A stretch of DNA of 64,000 nucleotides from Gulosibacter sp. 10 (GTDB lineage: Bacteria; Actinomycetota; Actinomycetes; Actinomycetales; Microbacteriaceae): assembly GCF_900163695.1 (NCBI RefSeq), contig NZ_FUIC01000030.1, positions 19,112 through 83,111 on the forward strand, given 5' to 3'. Each line of letters opens with the position of its first letter. The first letter of the stretch is position 1. The position numbers and the translations under genes were made by a program. The notes beneath the pieces were generated by a model, which saw only the letters and a list, made by a program, of their open reading frames with translations, was not told where the DNA came from and did no database searches. Below, piece by piece: positions 9,324-20,705 of the stretch.

Positions 9324-10477
9324 CGTGCACCTGCCTTGCTGGTCGTGTGAGCGGTTGCGAATCGGGATTCGGGGCGGGGGAGGCGGAGGGTCTCGCGGAG
9401 CGTCGAGCCGAAGACCGGCGCGTCCGCGATGCCGCGGGACCGCAGCGCGGGGAGCACGGCTCGGCCGAGCTCCTCGGCGTCCGTGTCGACGACGGCCGGG
9501 AAGAGGCGCACGCCGTCGACGACGCCGCGGAGGGAGTCGAGCAGGTTCGCGAGTTCCTCCGGATGGCCGAGGAAGCGCAGGGGAGCGCGGTCCGATCGCG
9601 GGGCCGCGCCTTCCGCCTCCCAGGCGGGCAGGCCGTCGGCGCGGGCCAGCTCGTCGAGCTCGCGCACGCGGTCCCGAGCGCTGCGCCCCCTCGCGTCGAG
9701 GGCGACCTCGATCTCGGCGATGACGCGGGGGATGCCGCCGGTGCGGAGCTCGGCCGCGCTGCGCTCGAGGGCGGCCCGGTCGGGGGCGCCGATCACCGCG
9801 ACGTCGATGAGGTCGTGCGGCGCCTCGTCCGGCCGGGCGAAGATCGGGGGTCGGCCCTGCGGCGGCCGCGGGGTGATGGCCGGGCCGCGCACGGTGAAGG
9901 ACCGGCCCTCGAAGCGGATCGGGTGCACCTTGGCGCCGTCGAGGTAGCGGCCGCTGTCGGCGTCGCGGATCGCGGCGCCGTCCTCCCACGAGTCCCAGAG
10001 CAGGGAGGCGGCACGGACGACGTCCTCGGTCTCCTCGTGCCGGGCGAATGCGTCCGGGACGGCATCGCGGCCGTAGACGGCGCTCGACTCGGCGTCGGCT
10101 TCGGCGGCGACGAGCCAGCCGCCGCGGCCGAGGGAGGCGTGGTCGAGGCTCGAGATCTGGGCGGAGAGGTGGAAGGGCTCGTTCCAGGGGGCGTTCACGA
10201 CGGGGACGAGGCCGATGGTCGAGGTGATGGGCGCGGCGAAGGCGGCGCGCAGGACCGCGTCGAGGCGGGCGGTGATCCCGGGGCTCGCGGCGGGAGGCAG
10301 CACGGAATCGGCGATCGTGACGGCGTGGAAGCCGTCGCGCTCCGCCCGATGGACGAGCTCGGCGGTCCTGTCGGGCGAGAGGAGGTCGGCGGGCGGATGG
10401 TCGGCGGCGCGCCAGGCGGCGGGGTGCGCGCCATCGCCGTCGATCTCGAGTGCGAGGAAGAGCGGGGTGCGGGGCAT
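9320..10477 (-). CDS. LLM-class flavin-dependent oxidoreductase, divergent
   Basis: 385 residues from the ATG at 10477, chosen because AGGAG lies seven bases upstream and the sequence before it lacks family features. It opens MPRTPLFLALEIDGDG and keeps luciferase-like landmarks such as HAVTIADSVL, STIGLVPVVNAPWNEPFHLSAQISSLDHASLGRGGW. The C-terminal third (residues 230-385) is more divergent and shortened compared with NtaA-type proteins. It may be a partner or a variant monooxygenase acting on the same imported compound. It overlaps the following NtaA-type gene by four bases and lies 50 bases after the first gene of the operon. Confidence 0.8.
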   Translation of the reverse strand: MPRTPLFLALEIDGDGAHPAAWRAADHPPADLLSPDRTAELVHRAERDGFHAVTIADSVLPPAASPGITARLDAVLRAAFAAPITSTIGLVPVVNAPWNEPFHLSAQISSLDHASLGRGGWLVAAEADAESSAVYGRDAVPDAFARHEETEDVVRAASLLWDSWEDGAAIRDADSGRYLDGAKVHPIRFEGRSFTVRGPAITPRPPQGRPPIFARPDEAPHDLIDVAVIGAPDRAALERSAAELRTGGIPRVIAEIEVALDARGRSARDRVRELDELARADGLPAWEAEGAAPRSDRAPLRFLGHPEELANLLDSLRGVVDGVRLFPAVVDTDAEELGRAVLPALRSRGIADAPVFGSTLRETLRLPRPESRFATAHTTSKAGAR

Positions 10478-10527
10478 GTCGGAACTCCTGCGGGATGGAT
10501 GGGATAGGGGAGCGGTATCGGATCGGG

Positions 10528-13210
<2,683 letters not shown>

Positions 13211-13229
13211 CGCCGGGACGCGACGCGCG

Positions 13230-13652
13230 ATGGCGAGAAGGCGGCGAGGATTCGAGCACCGGCCCACGGGAGGGTCGCTGCTCATCCTCGCCGCGCTCGT
13301 CGCCGCGGTGGCGATGCTGAGCCCGACCGTGCAGCAGCTCATCGAGCAGCGGCAGCACATCGCGACGCTCGAGGAGGACATCGCCACCACCACCGAGGAG
13401 CTCGAAGCGCTCCAGCAGGAGCAGGACCGCTGGCAGGATCCGGCGTACATCAAGGCCCAGGCCCGCGGGCGGCTCCTGTTCGTCGAACCGGGCGACACGA
13501 CCTACGTCGTCCACGGCGACGCCCCCGCGGCGCCGCCGGAACCCGTCGACGTGTCCGTCGACGTCCACGAGACCAGGACGGATCCGGGCGAGCTCTACCT
13601 GGACTCGCTCATCCGCGCAGCCACCGCCGACGCCCCCGAGGAGACCCCGTGA
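13230..13652 (+). CDS. FtsB/DivIC-type septum formation initiator protein
   Basis: 140 residues. A short basic cytoplasmic N-terminus is followed by one membrane helix (about residues 16-35) and then a coiled coil rich in Glu/Gln (QQLIEQRQHIATLEEDIATTTEEL), the layout of the FtsB/DivIC family that bridges FtsL and FtsQ in the division complex. After DPAYIKAQARGRL, a typical FtsB motif, comes a disordered Pro/Asp-rich tail. Position directly after eno is conserved in actinobacteria. The end overlaps the next gene by four bases (GTGA). Confidence 0.9.
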   Translation: MARRRRGFEHRPTGGSLLILAALVAAVAMLSPTVQQLIEQRQHIATLEEDIATTTEELEALQQEQDRWQDPAYIKAQARGRLLFVEPGDTTYVVHGDAPAAPPEPVDVSVDVHETRTDPGELYLDSLIRAATADAPEETP

Positions 13653-14185
13653 CCGAATTCCCGCCCGCAAGCGAACGCGATATCGCGGTGGTCACGGCGC
13701 AGCTCGGCCGGCCCGCACGCGGCGTGATCGGCGTCGGCGCCCGCTGCGCATGCGGCAACCCCGTCGTGGTCGTGACCGCGCCCAGGCTCGAGGACGGCAC
13801 GCCCTTCCCGACGCTCTTCTACCTGACGCATCCCGAGGCCACGGCGGAGATGTCGCGGCTCGAGGGCGCGCACCTCATGGTGGACATGCAGGAGGCGCTG
13901 CGGGAGGACGAGCGGCTGCGGGCGGGATACCTGCGGGCCCACGAGCAGTATCTCGCGGCGCGCGAATCGGTCGAGCATGTCGAGGAGATCGCGCATGTCA
14001 CGGCCGGGGGAATGCCGACGAGGGTAAAGTGCTTGCATGCCCTCGCCGGCCACGCCCTCGCGGCGGGCGAAGGCGTCAACCCCATCGGCGATTGGGCGCT
14101 CCGGGAATCCGCATGGAGCCCCGACGTGTGCCAGTGCACCGAGCCCGGCGAGAAATTGTCCGTACAAAACGGCGCCGGGGCTTAA
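13649..14185 (+). CDS. DUF501-domain protein
   Basis: 178 residues, GTG start overlapping ftsB by four bases, so probably translationally coupled. The DUF501 core is clear: a GVGARCACGNPVVVVTAPRLEDGTPFPT segment, LFYLTHPEA, and a C-terminal CLHALAGHALAAG. Three or more conserved Cys and His residues suggest metal binding, but no activity is established. It is almost always found after eno and ftsB in actinobacteria, often followed by the exopolyphosphatase gene ppx. Here ppx is absent and an NADH dehydrogenase gene follows instead. Confidence 0.9.
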   Translation: MTEFPPASERDIAVVTAQLGRPARGVIGVGARCACGNPVVVVTAPRLEDGTPFPTLFYLTHPEATAEMSRLEGAHLMVDMQEALREDERLRAGYLRAHEQYLAARESVEHVEEIAHVTAGGMPTRVKCLHALAGHALAAGEGVNPIGDWALRESAWSPDVCQCTEPGEKLSVQNGAGA

Positions 14186-14254
14186 CTGCGCGCCGATGAC
14201 GACTAAGCTTGATTCGATCTCGTACTGAGAAATACCACAGTGAGGAGTGGACGC

Positions 14255-15613
14255 GTGACCAAGATTTTGATTGTCGGCGGTGGCTATGCAGGCTTCGCCG
14301 CCGCTCGGCATCTCGAGAAGCAGCTCAACCCAGGAGAGGCGCAGGTCACGCTCGTTGACCCGCTGCCGTACATGACCTACCAGCCCTTCCTGCCGGAGGT
14401 CATCGGGGGCTCGATCGAGGCGCGCCACGCCGTGGTCTCGCACCGTCGTCACCTCAAGCGCACGCGCGTCATCACCGCGGAGGTCGCGAAGATCGACCAC
14501 GCGTCGAAGACCGCCACGATCAAGCCCGAGGACGCCGACGAGTACACCCTCGGCTACGACATCGTGGTCGTGACGGCCGGCGCCGTGAGCCGCACCTTCC
14601 CGATCCCGGGCGTCGCGGACAACGCGATCGGCGTGAAGCGCATCGAAGAGGCCGTCTGGGTCCGCAACAAGATCATCGACAACTTCAACCGCGCGTCGAC
14701 TATGGCCCCCGGCCCCGAGCGCAGCCGGCTCCTCACCTTCGTGGTCGTCGGCGGCGGCTTCGCGGGCATCGAGGCGTTCGCCGAGATGCGCTCGCTCGCC
14801 ACCGCGCTGCTCGCGGACTACCCCTCGCTGCAGTTCGACGACGTGCAGTTCCACCTCATCGAGGCCATGGGCCGGATCATGCCCGAGGTCTCCGAGGAGA
14901 CCGCCCTCTGGGTGATCAAGAACCTCGCCGAGCGCGGTGCCACGGTGCACCTCAACACCCAGTGCAGCTCGGCCGTGGACGGCGTCATCGAGACCTCGAA
15001 CGGCGACAAGTTCCCCACCGACGTGCTCGTGTGGACCGCCGGCCAGATGGCGAACCCGCTCGCGAAGGGCTTCACCGACCTGCCCGTCAACGAGCGCGGC
15101 AACATCCGCGTGCGCGCCGACCTCCGCGTGGAGGGCGACGACGGCGTGGTCAAGGACGCCTGGTCGGCCGGCGACGTGGCGGCGGTGCCCGACCTCTCGG
15201 GCGGCGGCGTCGCGGGCTTCTGCGTGCCGAACGCCCAGCACGCGGTGCGCCAGGCGGCGGTGCTCGCCGACAACATCGTCGCGACGCTCCGCGGCGACGC
15301 GCCCACCGACTACTACCACGAGAACATCGGCGCGGTCGCGGGCCTCGGCGTCGGCGTCGGCGCGTTCCAGTCGGGCAAGACGGGCATCACCGGCTTCCCT
15401 GCCTGGGCGATGCACCGCGGCTACCACGGCGTCGCGATCCCCACCTACGAGCGCAAGATCCGCGTGTTCGGCGACTGGCTCGGCCAGATCGTGCTCGGCC
15501 GCGACTTCGTGTCGCTGCAGGACGGCGACAAGCCGAAGGCCTTCTTCGAGCGCTACGCCGCTCGCCCGAAGTCCGCGGCGGGCGACAAGAAGCCCGCAGC
15601 CGCCAAGAAGTAG
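14255..15613 (+). CDS. ndh: Type II NADH dehydrogenase / NAD(P)/FAD-dependent oxidoreductase
   Basis: 452 residues from the GTG at 14255, preferred over the GTG at 14240 because AGGAG lies eight bases upstream. The FAD-binding motif GGGYAG is near residue 8 and the NADH-binding motif GGGFAG near 165, each in a Rossmann fold. PYMTYQPFLPEVIGG and the late AGDVAAVPD motif are typical of NDH-2. This single-subunit enzyme passes electrons from NADH to menaquinone without pumping protons. The C-terminal segment with a WAMHRGYHG motif and a Lys/Ala-rich tail probably provides the membrane anchor. A single-gene unit between DUF501 and a tRNA gene. Confidence 0.9.
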   Translation: MTKILIVGGGYAGFAAARHLEKQLNPGEAQVTLVDPLPYMTYQPFLPEVIGGSIEARHAVVSHRRHLKRTRVITAEVAKIDHASKTATIKPEDADEYTLGYDIVVVTAGAVSRTFPIPGVADNAIGVKRIEEAVWVRNKIIDNFNRASTMAPGPERSRLLTFVVVGGGFAGIEAFAEMRSLATALLADYPSLQFDDVQFHLIEAMGRIMPEVSEETALWVIKNLAERGATVHLNTQCSSAVDGVIETSNGDKFPTDVLVWTAGQMANPLAKGFTDLPVNERGNIRVRADLRVEGDDGVVKDAWSAGDVAAVPDLSGGGVAGFCVPNAQHAVRQAAVLADNIVATLRGDAPTDYYHENIGAVAGLGVGVGAFQSGKTGITGFPAWAMHRGYHGVAIPTYERKIRVFGDWLGQIVLGRDFVSLQDGDKPKAFFERYAARPKSAAGDKKPAAAKK

Positions 15614-15714
15614 CAGCGAGCAGCAGCGCGCCGCTGCCGTATCCTGTTCGGATGCGGCAGCGGCGCGTTTTCGCTGCGAGCGGCGCACTCCCGCGCGAGG
15701 CGAGGAGCGCGCAC

Positions 15715-15788
15715 CCCTCCATGGCCCAATTGGCAGAGGCGAACGACTTAAAATCGTTGAGTTCTCGGTTCGAGTCCGAGTGGGGGGA
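15715..15788 (+). tRNA. tRNA with anticodon UAA, annotated as tRNA-Leu(UAA), short variable arm
   Basis: A 74-base cloverleaf can be drawn by hand: a 7-bp acceptor stem (CCCTCCA with TGGGGGG, one G-U pair), a 3-4-bp D stem with GG in the loop, a 5-bp anticodon stem (AACGA/TCGTT) around the loop CTTAAAA with anticodon TAA, a 5-base variable region (GAGTT), and a T arm CTCGG-TTCGAGT-CCGAG. The discriminator is A; CCA is not encoded. Leucine tRNAs normally carry a long variable arm, which this one lacks, so the charging specificity deserves a check. Confidence 0.85.
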
Positions 15789-15809
15789 CCGGAAGGCGGG
15801 CCGGCAGGG

Positions 15810-16508
15810 TCAGCGGTCGACGATGAGTCGGAATCGGTTCCGCTGGTATTCGAGCAGGCCCTCGCGCTGCATCCGCGTCAGCTCTCGCGAGACGGCGGTG
15901 CGATCGGCATGCAGGTATTCGGCCAGCTCGGCGCGCGAGAGCGGGATGGCGAACGCCGACCGGCCGGCCCGTTCCGCCTGCGAGCGGAGATAGGCGAGGA
16001 GCCGGTCCCGCAGCGATCGCCGGGTCATGAGATCGAAGTGGTCGCGCAGGCGCAGCTGCTTCCGCAGCACCGTGACCAGGAAGTTGTCCACCAGCCGAGG
16101 CCGCACCGCGCAGGCGGAGTGCCCCTCGACGAGCCGAGTGGCGTCCAGCAGCACGGCCGTGCAGGCGGACGCGGCCGAGACCTCGCGCGCCTGCGCGCCG
16201 GAGAGCTCTCCCCAGCCGTCGCCGAACAGATCGCCCGGCTCGACGACGTCGACGAGCACGCCCGTCCCGTCCTCGCGGCCCTGCCGGTCCAGGCCCACGC
16301 CGCTCAGCATCACCCCGATCATCTGCCTCCCCGGCACATGCGAGAGCACGAGATCGTGCCGCTCGAACTCGACCACCGAGGCCCGCAGGCAGTGCCGTAC
16401 GCAGGCGAAATCCTCCTCGGTGATGCCCGCGAACAGCTCGCCCTCGCGCCAGCCCGGAGCCCGCGGCTCGGGCGCTTCGGTGCGGGCGTGCGGCAGTGTG
16501 ACGGTCAT
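15810..16508 (-). CDS. Crp/Fnr-family transcriptional regulator
   Basis: 232 residues. An N-terminal cyclic-nucleotide-binding-like beta roll (about residues 25-140, including VEPGDLFGDGWGE) is joined by a long helix to a winged helix-turn-helix (about 185-225) with the motif SRAELAEYLHADRTAVSRELTRM, close to the Crp consensus. No N-terminal cysteine cluster for an Fnr-type iron-sulfur centre is seen; a few scattered Cys residues occur (FACVRHC), so redox or metal sensing is possible but unproven. Transcribed divergently from an iron-box-controlled flavoprotein gene, and may act on it. Confidence 0.9.
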   Translation of the reverse strand: MTVTLPHARTEAPEPRAPGWREGELFAGITEEDFACVRHCLRASVVEFERHDLVLSHVPGRQMIGVMLSGVGLDRQGREDGTGVLVDVVEPGDLFGDGWGELSGAQAREVSAASACTAVLLDATRLVEGHSACAVRPRLVDNFLVTVLRKQLRLRDHFDLMTRRSLRDRLLAYLRSQAERAGRSAFAIPLSRAELAEYLHADRTAVSRELTRMQREGLLEYQRNRFRLIVDR

Positions 16509-16576
16509 CGGGGTCCCTTCGTTGCCGTGGCAACCGCGCGGGTGCGATGCGCGTGCCAGACTCGCTCGAGAACAGC

Positions 16577-16595
16577 TTAGGCTACCCTAACCACT
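16577..16595 (+). promoter_or_regulatory. DtxR/IdeR-type iron box
   Basis: TTAGGCTACCCTAACC followed by ACT matches the 19-base actinobacterial iron-box consensus TTAGGTTAGCCTAACCTAA at about 14 positions, with both central half-sites intact. It lies 49 bases before the GTG of the ACAD-like gene and 69 bases before the Crp/Fnr start, so iron-loaded DtxR/IdeR would repress either or both. Confidence 0.75.
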
Positions 16596-16643
16596 TCGCG
16601 TGCGGAGCGCAGTGCGGACGGGGCGAGGAAAGGACCGCCGTAC

Positions 16644-17852
16644 GTGGCGATATCGGAGCAGCAGGACACGGCCTTCGCGGCGCGGACCGAGGGAGCGAAG
16701 ACCCCGCCCCCGATCCCGGCGCTCGACGACATGCTGCGAGGCCTCGAGGCCCGGGCGGACCTGCTCCGGGAGGACGCGCGCCGCTCGGACTCGACCGGCG
16801 GCATCGGTGCGGAGGCCGTCGCCACGCTCGACGCCCTGGGCTGCCATCGCATCACCGCGCCCCGGAGGGTCGGCGGCATGGCCGCCGGCGCGGCCGCAGT
16901 GGTGCGCGCCTCGCTCGCCCTGTCGCGGCTCCACCCCGCGGCGGCCTGGAACATGGTGGCCTCCTCCTCGCACATCGCGACGGCGCAGTGCCTGGATGTC
17001 GACCCCTGGGCCGGCCTCGCCGAGGGCGAGGACCTGCGCATGTGCGGCTCCTACGGCAGCGGCGACGCCAGAGTGCGCCGGGCGGGGGACGAGTACGTGC
17101 TGACCGGCACCTGGACGATGGCCTCCGGCTCGCAGCACGCGCAGTGGGCCACCGTGGACGCGCAGGACGACGAGCGCGGACGCGTGGTGATGATCCTCCC
17201 CGTCGAGCGGCTCGAGGTGCTGGACACCTGGCGATCGCTCGGTCTGCGCGGTACCGCGAGCAATACGCTGCGGGCGGAGGGGATCCGCGTTCCCGAGGGG
17301 GCGGTGATCGAATTCGAGCGGTGCATGGCGCGGCTCGACGCCGAGACGCGCTACCTGCGCCTGCCCAAGGTGCTGCCGACCAGCATGGGATTCGCCGCCG
17401 TGGCGATCGGGGCCGGCACGGCGCTCGCGGAGGAGGTCGCGCGCCGGGGAGGGTTCTCGCCCCGCTCCTATCCGGCTGCCGCCGCCGGCCCGGACCCCGA
17501 GACCGTCTACGCCCAGCAGCTCGGGGAGGCGGGGACGGGGCTCGCGGCGGCGGAGGAACTGCTCGTCCGGCTCGCGGAGGGCCTCGACGCCGCGGCCGAG
17601 ACGGAGCCCGGCATCGCGCCGGCGCTCCAGCTGCGCACGCGCTCCCTGCTCGGGCGGGTCGTGCGCGACACCGGCGAAGCCGTGGAGCGCCTCGCGGGGC
17701 TCGCGGGCACCGCGCTCACCCTCGAGGACACCGAGCTCGGCCGGCTCTGGCGGGATTGCCGCTCCGTGCTGAGCCACGGCGCGCTCACCCCCGCGACCGG
17801 ATTCGGCATGGCGGGGCACCGGGCCCTGCACGCCGCAGCGGCGCAGGGCTGA
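16644..17852 (+). CDS. Acyl-CoA dehydrogenase-like flavoprotein, probable flavin monooxygenase
   Basis: 402 residues, GTG start with AGGAAAGGA upstream. The fold is that of acyl-CoA dehydrogenases, but motif and length fit the HsaA/DszC-like hydroxylases: GGMAAGAAAVVRASLALSRLHPAAAWNMV, the GSYGSGDARVRRAGDEYVLTGTWTMASGSQHA stretch (flavin and substrate contacts) and a C-terminal helical domain. No catalytic Glu of a true dehydrogenase is obvious. It is the first gene behind an iron box and is followed by a cupin and a siderophore-type importer. A role in oxidising an iron chelator or an iron-free alternative pathway is inference. No matching reductase is nearby. Confidence 0.8.
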   Translation: MAISEQQDTAFAARTEGAKTPPPIPALDDMLRGLEARADLLREDARRSDSTGGIGAEAVATLDALGCHRITAPRRVGGMAAGAAAVVRASLALSRLHPAAAWNMVASSSHIATAQCLDVDPWAGLAEGEDLRMCGSYGSGDARVRRAGDEYVLTGTWTMASGSQHAQWATVDAQDDERGRVVMILPVERLEVLDTWRSLGLRGTASNTLRAEGIRVPEGAVIEFERCMARLDAETRYLRLPKVLPTSMGFAAVAIGAGTALAEEVARRGGFSPRSYPAAAAGPDPETVYAQQLGEAGTGLAAAEELLVRLAEGLDAAAETEPGIAPALQLRTRSLLGRVVRDTGEAVERLAGLAGTALTLEDTELGRLWRDCRSVLSHGALTPATGFGMAGHRALHAAAAQG

Positions 17853-17975
17853 TCGCCTGCGCCGCCCCTCCCATCCAGCTCGAAGGCCGTCCCGGCCGGA
17901 AGGGCGCCGGCCGTCGCGCCGGCGCGATCGCACCGTTCCCGCGCCGGCGCGGAAACCGACGAAAGGACCGAACCC

Positions 17976-18356
17976 ATGACCCAGCAACATCCCGCCGAGA
18001 CCGAGACCGAGTGCACGGACGGCGGCTGGTCCCGGCTCCTCGCCTCCCGCGTCGAGGACTTCGCCCGGCTGAACCCGATCGCCGCGGGCCGGGTCTCGCC
18101 GCATCGCACCTTCGACGGCGAGCACTACCGGATCCGCAACCTCGCGCTGGGGGAGGGCGCCGTGCTCGCCCGGCACGTGGCGCCCGCACCGCTGATCGTG
18201 ACCGTGCTCGAGGGGCGCGTCGAATTCGCCCTGCCCGAGATCGCGCACGAGCTCGCGGCCGGAGCCGTGCTCTGCGTCGACGCGGATGTCCCCCACGAGG
18301 TGACCGCGCTCGAACCCTCCCGCCTGCTGCTCACGCTCGTCGTATCGACCGCCTGA
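17976..18356 (+). CDS. Small cupin-domain protein
   Basis: 126 residues. The central part forms a single cupin beta barrel: ARHVAPAPLIVTVLEGRVEFAL (first cupin motif region with His) and LAAGAVLCVDADVPHEVTAL (second motif with His). AAAGGA lies upstream of the ATG. Single-domain cupins can be metal-dependent enzymes or ligand-binding proteins. Lying between an ACAD-like flavoprotein gene and a siderophore importer, it probably belongs to the same iron-responsive group. A 123-base gap before it has no feature I recognise. Confidence 0.82.
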   Translation: MTQQHPAETETECTDGGWSRLLASRVEDFARLNPIAAGRVSPHRTFDGEHYRIRNLALGEGAVLARHVAPAPLIVTVLEGRVEFALPEIAHELAAGAVLCVDADVPHEVTALEPSRLLLTLVVSTA

Positions 18357-18414
18357 CCGCGATCGCGCGACCCGACTGCTTCAACCGCGAACAACCGAGA
18401 ACCCAAGGAGAACC

Positions 18415-19572
18415 ATGAGCATCCCGCTCGCACAGCACCGCACGAAGCGCATCGGCAGAGCCGTGGCGGTCGCGTCCATCGCACTGCTCGCCCTCTCGGG
18501 CTGCACCGCGAACACCACCTCGAACCCGGCAGGCGGCGACGCCCAGGGCGACGCGTCGTCGACTCGGACGATCATCGACCACACCGGCGAGGAGATCGAG
18601 ATCCCCGCGGAGATCGACCGCGTCGCGGTCGATCAGATCCCGATCGCCTCCACCTACACCGCCTTCTTCGAAGGAGAGGCGCCCTACCTGGTGGGCATGT
18701 CGCAGGCCGTCGTGGACAGCCTCGAGGGCACCGTCGCCGCCGACATCGCCCCGGAGCTGCTCGAGGTCGAGACCGGCTACTACGACAACGGCGAGCTCAA
18801 CGTCGAATCGCTCCTCGAACTCGACCCGGACGTGGTCCTCTACAACGCGAGCAATGCCGAGCACGGGGAGCTGTTCGAGAAGGCCGGCATCCCCGCCGTG
18901 GGCTTCAAGACCCAGGGCGACCCGGCGGTGACGTACACCGAGTGGCTGCGCCTGCTCGAGGACGTCTTCGACGAGGACGGCAAGATGGACGAGGTCATCG
19001 AGTACGGGGCGGGGATCATCGCGGACGCGCGCGAGAAGAACGCGCAGATCCCCGAGGCCGACCGCAAGGACGTCCTCGAGATCACCGGGTACAAGCCGGG
19101 CACCCTCACCGTGCAGGGCGAGCCCGAGTTCTTCGGCACCTTCTGGCTCGACACCGCGAACGCGGACAACGCGGCCATCGGCGCGCAGCAGCCCCTCTCG
19201 GAGGTCTCGAGCGAGCAGCTGCTGCAGTGGGATCCGGATGTCATCCTCCTGAGCGGCTACGGCCATTCGGGACTGCTGCCCGAGGACGTGCTCGGCGGGC
19301 TCGAGGGCGTCGACCTCTCGACGATGACCGCCGTGCAGGAGGGCGAGGTGCTCTCGACCCGGCTCGGGTGGTGGAACTGGTTCACCCCGAATCCGGATGC
19401 GCCGCTCGTGGCGCACTGGATCGGCGCCGCCGTCTACCCCGAGCTCGCGGACCCTGAGGCGCTCGACCAGCTCACGCGCGAGTACTACCTCGAGGTGTAC
19501 GGCTACGAGCTCAGCGACGAGCAGCTCGAGCACATGTACGCCGGCTCCTACTCGGCCGAAGTGGACCGCTGA
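18415..19572 (+). CDS. Siderophore/heme-type ABC importer binding lipoprotein
   Basis: 385 residues. The signal peptide ends in the lipobox LLALSGC, giving an anchored lipoprotein. The mature protein starts with the class III (FecB/BtuF-like) pattern: TRTIIDHTGEEIEIPAEIDRVAV, then a first lobe with LLELDPDVVLYN, a long linking helix and a second lobe with WDPDVILLSGYGH. AAGGAG lies five bases before the ATG. It delivers a ferric chelate to the permease and ATPase encoded immediately downstream. The stop is two bases before the next gene's GTG. The exact ligand is unknown. Confidence 0.92.
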   Translation: MSIPLAQHRTKRIGRAVAVASIALLALSGCTANTTSNPAGGDAQGDASSTRTIIDHTGEEIEIPAEIDRVAVDQIPIASTYTAFFEGEAPYLVGMSQAVVDSLEGTVAADIAPELLEVETGYYDNGELNVESLLELDPDVVLYNASNAEHGELFEKAGIPAVGFKTQGDPAVTYTEWLRLLEDVFDEDGKMDEVIEYGAGIIADAREKNAQIPEADRKDVLEITGYKPGTLTVQGEPEFFGTFWLDTANADNAAIGAQQPLSEVSSEQLLQWDPDVILLSGYGHSGLLPEDVLGGLEGVDLSTMTAVQEGEVLSTRLGWWNWFTPNPDAPLVAHWIGAAVYPELADPEALDQLTREYYLEVYGYELSDEQLEHMYAGSYSAEVDR

Positions 19573-19574
19573 TC

Positions 19575-20705
19575 GTGCAGGGGGCGGTGAGGGAGACGTC
19601 CCCGGTCGCGGCCGGGTCGGGTGGGAAGGCGCCGCGCACCGCGGGGTCCCCGCCCGCCCCGGCCGGCGGCCGTGCCCGGGGCGGGCTCTCGCTCGTCGAG
19701 GAGGGGCGGCTGCGCGGCTGGGTCGTGCCCGTGCTCCTCGCGGTGCTTCTGGCGGTGTGCTGCCTGGGCGTGCTGCTCGGCCGCTATTCGCTCAGCCCGG
19801 AGGATCTGTTCGCGGCGCTCGCGTCGCGGATGGGCGGCGCGCCGGTGAGCGATCGGATCGACTCGGTCGTCTTCGGGCTGCGGATCCCGCGCATCGTGCT
19901 CGCCGTGATCGTCGGCGGCGGACTCGCGGTGGCCGGCGCGGCGTTCCAGAGCCTCTTCTCGAATCCCCTCGCCACCCCGGACACCCTCGGCGTCACGGCC
20001 GGCGCCTCCGTCGGCGCCGTCATCGGCCTGCTGTTGAGCGTGCCCCTGATCGGCGTGCAGCTCATCTCGCTCGTGTTCGGCATCGCCGCAGTCGGGCTCA
20101 CGGTGTCGATCGCCCGGCACCGGGGCCGGAGCAGCATCGTGATGCTCGTCCTGGCGGGCGTCGTCGTCTCGGCGATCGCGAACGCCGTGCTCTCGCTGCT
20201 CAAGCTCACCGCCGATCCGGATGACAAGCTGCCCCAGATCACGTACTGGCTGATGGGCAGCCTCGCGAGCGCCGAGATGCGGCAGATCCTGCTCGGCGCC
20301 CCGCTCATCGTCCTCGGCTCGGCCGTGATCATCGCGCTCCGCTGGCGGCTCAACGTGCTCGCGCTCGGTGAGGACGAGGCCCGCGCATCCGGCACCAGCG
20401 TCGGCGCGATCCGCGCCGCGCTCATCGTGTCCGCCACGCTCATCACCGCGGCGTGCATCGCCATGTGCGGGCAGGTCGGCTGGATCGGGCTGCTCATCCC
20501 GCATATCGCCCGCATGCTGTGCGGCAACAACAACAGCGCCGTCGTGCCGGTGAGCACGGTGCTGGGCTCGATCTTCCTCGTGGCGATCGACACGCTCGCG
20601 CGCACGCTGCTCGCCTCCGAGATCCCCATCTCGGTCCTCACCGCGATCATCGGCGCACCAGTGTTCATCGTGCTGCTGCGCAGGACCGGCGGGAGGTGGT
20701 CCTGA
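19575..20705 (+). CDS. FecCD-family iron-chelate ABC permease
   Basis: 376 residues, GTG start two bases after the preceding stop. An unusually long cytoplasmic N-terminus (about 50 Pro/Gly/Ala-rich residues) precedes nine to ten membrane helices of the FecCD/BtuC fold. Family motifs are present: LRIPRIVLAVIVGGGLAVAGAAFQ, NPLATPDTLGVTAGA, ALGEDEARASGTSVGAIR and GQVGWIGLLIPHIARML. A homodimer would form the channel, since only one permease gene is present. Its stop shares one base with the ATG of the ATPase gene (TGATG). Confidence 0.94.
   Translation: MQGAVRETSPVAAGSGGKAPRTAGSPPAPAGGRARGGLSLVEEGRLRGWVVPVLLAVLLAVCCLGVLLGRYSLSPEDLFAALASRMGGAPVSDRIDSVVFGLRIPRIVLAVIVGGGLAVAGAAFQSLFSNPLATPDTLGVTAGASVGAVIGLLLSVPLIGVQLISLVFGIAAVGLTVSIARHRGRSSIVMLVLAGVVVSAIANAVLSLLKLTADPDDKLPQITYWLMGSLASAEMRQILLGAPLIVLGSAVIIALRWRLNVLALGEDEARASGTSVGAIRAALIVSATLITAACIAMCGQVGWIGLLIPHIARMLCGNNNSAVVPVSTVLGSIFLVAIDTLARTLLASEIPISVLTAIIGAPVFIVLLRRTGGRWS

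Noticed and set aside
6324..9350. A 1008-residue plus-strand reading frame
   Set aside because: It is antisense to the substrate-binding protein and the NtaA-type gene, which have clear domains. Its translation is an Asp/Glu/Arg/Gly/Leu-rich mirror typical of high-GC antisense frames.
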